Positions 58,932-64,000 of a DNA stretch of 64,000 nucleotides are shown piece by piece. The stretch is from contig CANTFL010001264.1 in NCBI GenBank assembly GCA_947650285.1, forward strand, positions 248,001 to 312,000, in the 5' to 3' direction. Position 1 is the stretch's first letter, and each line of letters opens with the position of its first letter. Source of the stretch: Hyaloperonospora brassicae. Lineage: Eukaryota > Oomycota > Peronosporomycetes > Peronosporales > Peronosporaceae. The notes beneath the pieces are model-generated. The model ran no database searches, was not told the origin of the DNA, and saw nothing but the letters and a program-made list of their open reading frames with translations. Position numbers and translations under genes: made by a program.

Positions 58932-59985
58932 TCAGTTTTCAGCTGCGGCAGGCGAACCGCCGGGCTCACAAGCGCTGGAAATATCTCGGCACGACTGATT
59001 CCGCAGCGTCGCAATTGGAATCCCATCGGAGCGCAGCCGACCGACAAACGAGTCACGTTGCTTCGCATCTGCCTGCAATGGGCCACATGTGCGGCTGCTA
59101 GGACCCTTGACACCAAATATCTGGCTGCACTTGATCGGCCCAGTAGATGCTCTGCATGCGTCGTTAGCTGCATCAACAGCTGATCGCTGGCACTTCTTGC
59201 CGCACAAGGCACGACCTCGGCATGGCTTTGTATGGCGATAGTTCTTCACGACAATGGCGACGGACCTCGTTCTCTTGACAACTGTTTTGCAAGCTATGAA
59301 CCCTCAAAACCTGTGGGTGGTGGCGACACAAGTGTCACGTGAGACCAGAGACCCTGTTGCCACTTTGGCACGACGCACAACAAATCACGTGAGACTTGTT
59401 CTCATTTTGTTGCACCTGTGGCGGACGGATTCCGTCCATCGTCCTGCTGCAATCCCCCAGCTGGACAAAAACATGCCGTGGACTGCCAAGTGCTCGTGTG
59501 GCCAGGAACGCTGCGGACACGTGCGAGGCAGACGCCGATACCGGAGCAGGAACGTCTTTGGACCTTGCGACTGTCTCGGCACTTATCGGTAACTCCTCTA
59601 TGTTTTTCCTACTGCCATCGATTCGATTCGACGTCGCTGGCCCGAAATCGTCGGCGTAGATCGTCGGCATCGACGGTGAGCTACAGAGATTGGCCTCACC
59701 CCTTTGTTTATGCGGCGGTGTACGCACGACGACAGAGATTGTCCTGTCCTTATTCTCGTCCGCCCTGTCGTCGATGTTAACGACGTTGCGACGCTTGCGT
59801 GCCGTGCTGCAGTGCCGACGCCACGTGGAACGAGTCCACTGTCGAGAGATTGCGCTCCTCGTCTTCCATCGCAAAGTATACACGAGGTGACGAGGTGCAA
59901 CTAGTTCCGCTGGTGTACTACGGCTACAGCGACTATCGAAGCTGCGGGCACTACGATTGCCCAGAGTTGATGCCATGACCAGCAT
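58932..59985 (-). CDS. hypothetical two-exon protein, Cys-rich C-terminus
   Basis: Proposed exons 59985-59346 and 59293-58932 with a 52-base GT-AG intron; joining keeps one frame of 333 residues. The split is my best fit, not proven, because the second frame has no ATG of its own. The first exon is Ser/Arg-rich and probably disordered. The second contains KPCRGRALCGKKC and three further cysteines within about 45 residues, a possible zinc-binding or nucleic-acid-binding segment. No family recognised. It is divergent from the methyltransferase gene, with start codons 214 bases apart, so they may share a promoter. Confidence 0.42.
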
Positions 59986-60199
59986 CAAACGAAATCGATC
60001 TGCACCTTTTGGCGAGTTCTGTAATCTCTGATGTCTAAATGAGCTTTTTGTTGCGGTGTTGTTTTTTTTAGTTTGTTAGCAATGGGTGTAGCCATCTCAG
60101 GGTGCTATCGTAACGCAATGGAGGTGAGCTCGTGAGCCAACATGTATCGACTTACGAAGAATAAGCTAAGCGCTCGTCCGACATAGCCAGTGCGCGCTG

Positions 60200-60897
60200 A
60201 TGATTCGTTTCTTTCTATGTGCTCTTCCTGTCCTGCAAAAGACCGTTTGCCTTATGAGCGCCTCAGCCATTCATTTGGTGCCCATGAGAGAGGTTGTCGA
60301 CGCCGTTGTGGCGACGCCGCGTCATTATTTGATCCTGAACAATGTGCAGAAGATCAAGAACCTCAAGAACATGCTCGTGAGTGCTTCAGCCTTTGGGGTC
60401 AAAGAGGTGTTTGTCGTTGGACAGAAGACATTCGACTTGCAGGAACAAGAGCCTTTTCTGAGCTCACTGAGCTGTCAGGTCACGCGTCTGGCCACGTTGA
60501 AAGGGTGCAGAGCGCATTGCAAGGAGCGAGGCATTCGCATCATTGGAGTCGAGATCATGCAGACTGCTGCGAGTGTCGCCGACCACCCATTTCGTGGTGA
60601 CTCGGCTTTTATCATGGGAAACGAGGTGACTGACACGCAACAGAAAAAGCTTCGAGGTGAACGTGATATTTGATACTGTGATACCACATGTCGTGTTGTT
60701 TCCAGGGCAGTGGCATGAACTCGGCTCAAGTGGCAATTTGCGATGATTTCGTGTACATTCCGCAGCACGGAGGCGGCACGGCATCGCTTAATGTGACGGT
60801 CGCAGCATCGATTGTCTTGCAAAGCTTTGCGCTGTGGGCTAAATTGCCAATGACAACGAGCAGTGGTGTTGCTGCAGCAAGAGGGAATCACAAGTGA
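60200..60897 (+). CDS. SpoU/TrmH-family RNA 2'-O-ribose methyltransferase, two exons
   Basis: Exons 60200-60625 and 60706-60897. The 80-base GT-AG intron falls exactly inside motif 2, and splicing restores GNEGSGM (140-146). The result is 205 residues, normal for a minimal SpoU domain. Motif 1 is LNNVQKIKNLKNML (46-59) and motif 3 IPQHGGGTASLNVTVAA (160-176). These enzymes form a knotted SPOUT fold and methylate the 2'-OH of tRNA or rRNA with S-adenosylmethionine; the target RNA cannot be told. The usual motif 1 Arg appears as Lys. The start is uncertain: Met1, Met19 and Met29 are possible, and the first 18 residues are hydrophobic and could be upstream sequence. The unspliced frame reads on only to 60673. 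Confidence 0.88.
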
Positions 60898-61602
60898 GGG
60901 TGTCAGAATACGCGTGTCCAGGCATCCTGCATCGATGTAGAAGCACTTGTGGTAGTGTCATTCGTCCACGTGACGTGGGTGTGCGGCGGCATAATGACCA
61001 ATTTAGCGGGCACGTTGGCGTTATCTGGTTCCGCGATCGACATGAACCAAATTAAGGACGAAGAGTCAACAACAACCACGTCGCCGTGTCTGACGATAGG
61101 ACGCGCTCGTTTCGCTATGCATGTCAAACTTGTTGCTGGTCATCATTCCGCAAACCGCTGAAGGCGACGCTGCGATGTATCTCACCAGTGCTCATTTGCC
61201 TGACGGTGCTCGTTCACACCAACAAAAGAACGCCATCTATCTCCTGGAGATATGGTAGATGCATCAACATGCGCTAGGCATACAGTATCGTGCTGTGCAT
61301 TTCGTCACCATTTCATAGTTCTATGACGTAAAAGTGTACTGTATCTCCCTAGTGGACCAAGTCACATCACGCAAAAGCGTGAGCCTCTCTTTATTCAAGT
61401 TTATACTTGTGTATCAGTCTAGTTCAACTGCAAGCACCAGCAACTGCACCTTTATCGAAGTGCAACTACCCCTCAGTACCTGTGAGCCATCGCTGTAAAC
61501 GGCTTTGATCAGTGCGAACTGTAGCAACCAGCACGCACAAAGAAAATCGACTATCATCTTATATAGTCAATTGGACCCCTGACAACCTTCCTTCAAATCT
61601 AT
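60898..61602. other. spacer between methyltransferase and MULE relic
   Basis: Short frames only (60949-61161 plus, 60903-61127 minus), without motifs. No supported feature. Confidence 0.45.
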
Positions 61603-62946
61603 ATGAAAGGCCTTAACCAGCTCACACAAAAGATATTTGATTTTGTGGATGAAGCCCGCCACGCGCATGACGCGCTAACACTACCGGACGGCTATGTTGC
61701 AACTGTTAAAATGAAACAAAGGGTAGGTAACTGCTAGGTGAGGTTAAAGCAGTGGATCTGCAATTCTCATGAAACGGCCGCCGAACTTATTCTACTACCG
61801 ACTTAGGTACAGAGCCTCATCGTCAGCGCATGGGATCCAGCCGCGCCACTGGCTGCTCCTTCCATGTCACAATTACACAACAGAGACGTCAAGAACAACT
61901 AGACCAGTGGTTGATTTAAGTCACTCATAAAGAGCATAACCATGATCCCTTTATAGATATCAAGGTGCATCCACGTGTACGTGCTCTGACGGAAGAACAA
62001 GAACAATCGGTGATTGCGAGTCTGCGTGCAGGCATCACAGCTAGTCGCATCGTTGCCTCCCTACGACAGTCTGATATTGTGGGTATTGCTGAGAGCGATA
62101 TATACGACATTCACGCAATCGAGCGCGGTAAATTGCCAGGAGGAGGGTCTCAGCTTAAAAACTTCCTTGAAAACTTAGCAAAAAGCAATGAACAAAACAA
62201 CAATGCGCCGTACTGAGCAAAATTTGATGCTGAGAAGCAGCTCACGCACCTATTTATCTTGTCTTCCTCTGCCAAAAACAATTACTTCCTGTTTTAGCGC
62301 AAGTCGGGTTTTTTCGATTGGTGCCACTTACAAGACTAATCGATTTCGAAAACCTAAGCTACATATTGTGGACGTAGCTGCGGCCAACAACATTTATACG
62401 TTCGCCTATTGCTTAATGAGAAGAGAGACGGAAGGCAAATACATATGGGCGATGCAGAAGTTATGGCGGGTACTCGGGATGTTCGACATTAATACGTCAA
62501 AAATATATGTTGTTGACCGCGAGATAGCACTAATTAACGCGCTCGGTAACTGTTTTTCCTTTGCAAATACACTGCTTTGTAAATGGCACGTATACAAGAA
62601 CATCACTGCCAAGATGCAAAGACATTTTGACTCCACGAAGGAGTTTAAACAATTACAGCTCACGTGGATCAGCTTAGTAAAAGCTCAATCAACGACAGAG
62701 TATGACCTCCAGCTTGTTGCAATGAGGATAGTTCTACCAGTTCATGTAATGAAGTATCTGTATGATACTTGGCCGGTTAACAAAAATATGCTCGTTACTT
62801 GCTACTTGCGTGGTTGTATACGGTACGTTAATGTGACAACTTCGCGTGTCGGGAGCGCGCATGCGGCTATCAACAAGTGGTTGAATGAATCCACAGGTAA
62901 GACGCATTACTTTGAAAATAATGATTTTAGTAGTTTGGCTAGTTGA
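61603..62946 (+). pseudogene. FAR1/MULE transposase, broken
   Basis: ATG at 61603 starts IFDFVDEARHAHDA and LPDGYVATVKMKQRV. After stops, ATGCSFHVTITQQ and HKEHNHDPF complete a FAR1-type zinc finger, then VHPRVRALTEEQEQSV and SDIYDIHAIERG. The main frame (62188-62946) holds the MULE core: SIGATYKTNRF, where Gly replaces the first catalytic Asp of the D-x-TYKTN motif; VVDREIALINAL with the second Asp; CKWHVYKNI; and TSRVGSAHAAINKWL, where relatives have VES. Several stops and frameshifts precede the core. It cannot be active. Confidence 0.83.
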
Positions 62947-64000
62947 GTATATTGTTGCCCTTATGTAATCTATAGTCGGTAAGCACAGCTCTTAAATTGG
63001 CTTGCCACGGCCAACTTGATATAGTCAACCGCTAAAAAGAAAGGAAACGCGCGGTCGACGAACTGCAAATAGGATCTCTGTTTGCAGGTATAATGGACAA
63101 GAATTACGTTGCAGGTGTGCTAGCAGCGCACCGTAAATGGCTTAAAAACTTGACCCAGGACCTTGATAGAATATGATGACAAAAACCTTAAACATCCTTG
63201 TCGTCAAGAAATATTCAGATTGCATCGGCCGCTCACAGTATAAAACTTTGGCCAGCATTAATGGTTGGTCCAACTTCGGACACTAAGGGCTGATAACGAG
63301 ACAGTCAGATATGATATTGTCGCCTATGATAATGTGCTAAAAGGACTTCGTAAAAGTAAGTAAATATGACAGAAACCAGCAAAGGATACTATACGATCAT
63401 GCTGTTGCTGATCCAGATTACGTAATACGTACCCCTGTGCTGGTATGAACGCGCGAACGCCCAACAAGTTCTACCCGCCGCAATTTATCTTACTTTGAGC
63501 ACGTATAGAACGCGTTGAATCCCTAGAGACGCCATCTATTTGGAAGCTGTAGTAATTTAAGGCACAATGTGAGGACATGTCGTCAAGCCACAGAAGAAGA
63601 AGCGGTCTATCCAGCACCTCCAGCATTGCGCCAGTGTGTAGATATAGCGCATTTCGACCCTTTGTTCGATGCTGTCAAGATGCATCAAAAAATGAATATT
63701 GAGGTAGATGTTATTAGCCGTTAGCAATATACACGTTCTACTTGACTAAGATGCCATCACTATATAAATAACTCAGTTTAACTACACATTAAATTTTGTC
63801 TAAATGAATTTCTAACAACCTTTGAAAGCTTTCCACAACAAGCGATTTATGAAGATACGTTTGTTGTATCACTCCAGCACATTTAGAGGTGGAGAAGTAT
63901 AAACTACGTGTTGTGATATCAAGATCATTTATGTACACGTTTATGTCGTATCCACTTTAATTAAGCCGATGCCAGCCTACATTTCAAGTTCTATATTAGT
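62947..64000. other. 3' flank of the MULE relic, no supported gene
   Basis: One gene-like patch near 63,070-63,170 reads IGSLFAGIMDKNYVAG and LAAHRKWLKNL before a stop and may be the end of the MULE protein. No terminal inverted repeat could be paired inside the window. Confidence 0.4.

Noticed and set aside
59254..59592. 112-codon plus-strand frame opposite the two-exon hypothetical gene.
   Set aside because: Overlaps the better-supported minus-strand frames and shows no motif.
1..64000. tRNA, rRNA, CRISPR array, bacterial operon features.
   Set aside because: I scanned for tRNA B-box-like GGTTCGA segments, rRNA-like and spaced-repeat patterns and found none that could be supported. Bacterial features do not fit this eukaryotic sequence.

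Overview
The window reads as nuclear DNA of an oomycete, most likely a Peronosporales species (Phytophthora or a downy mildew). Evidence: short introns (68-83 bases) with GT-AG ends, the standard genetic code, a secreted RxLR-like/EER effector with WY modules, initiator-like GCTCA promoter motifs, and Ty3/gypsy chromoviruses, a pogo-type DDE element and FAR1/MULE elements. Species and chromosome cannot be set from the sequence alone.

Layout. 1-18,300 is a gene-bearing stretch of ordinary base composition: a doubtful multi-exon remnant (266-980), a solo LTR with an intact 5-base target duplication (1,206-1,654), a PX-domain protein (2,873-4,225, minus), a four-exon epoxide hydrolase (7,160-8,401, minus), an intronless MTR4-type nuclear exosome RNA helicase (11,570-14,794, plus) and an RxLR-like effector (16,451-17,461, minus). 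18,313-32,683 is one chromovirus (minus) interrupted by a second one (plus, 20,368-26,473). The LTRs, target duplication, primer sites and polypurine tracts can all be placed, and the coding parts of both are broken. 33,165-35,605 is a pogo-like DNA transposon with a decayed zinc-finger/DDE transposase.

35,606-58,921 is a long AT-rich stretch with no convincing gene. It holds islands of decayed coding sequence, a 195-base foldback element, a MULE relic and a (TACA)n microsatellite of about 434 bases. At about 58,920 the composition returns to gene-like: a two-exon hypothetical gene (minus) lies head-to-head with a two-exon SpoU/TrmH RNA methyltransferase (plus). A second broken FAR1/MULE transposase (61,603-62,946) and unassigned sequence follow.

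How it fits together: helicase, methyltransferase, PX protein and hydrolase look like unrelated housekeeping or metabolic genes. The effector lies directly beside the nested retrotransposons, the gene-sparse, repeat-rich setting known for oomycete effectors. No operon-like logic is expected or seen.
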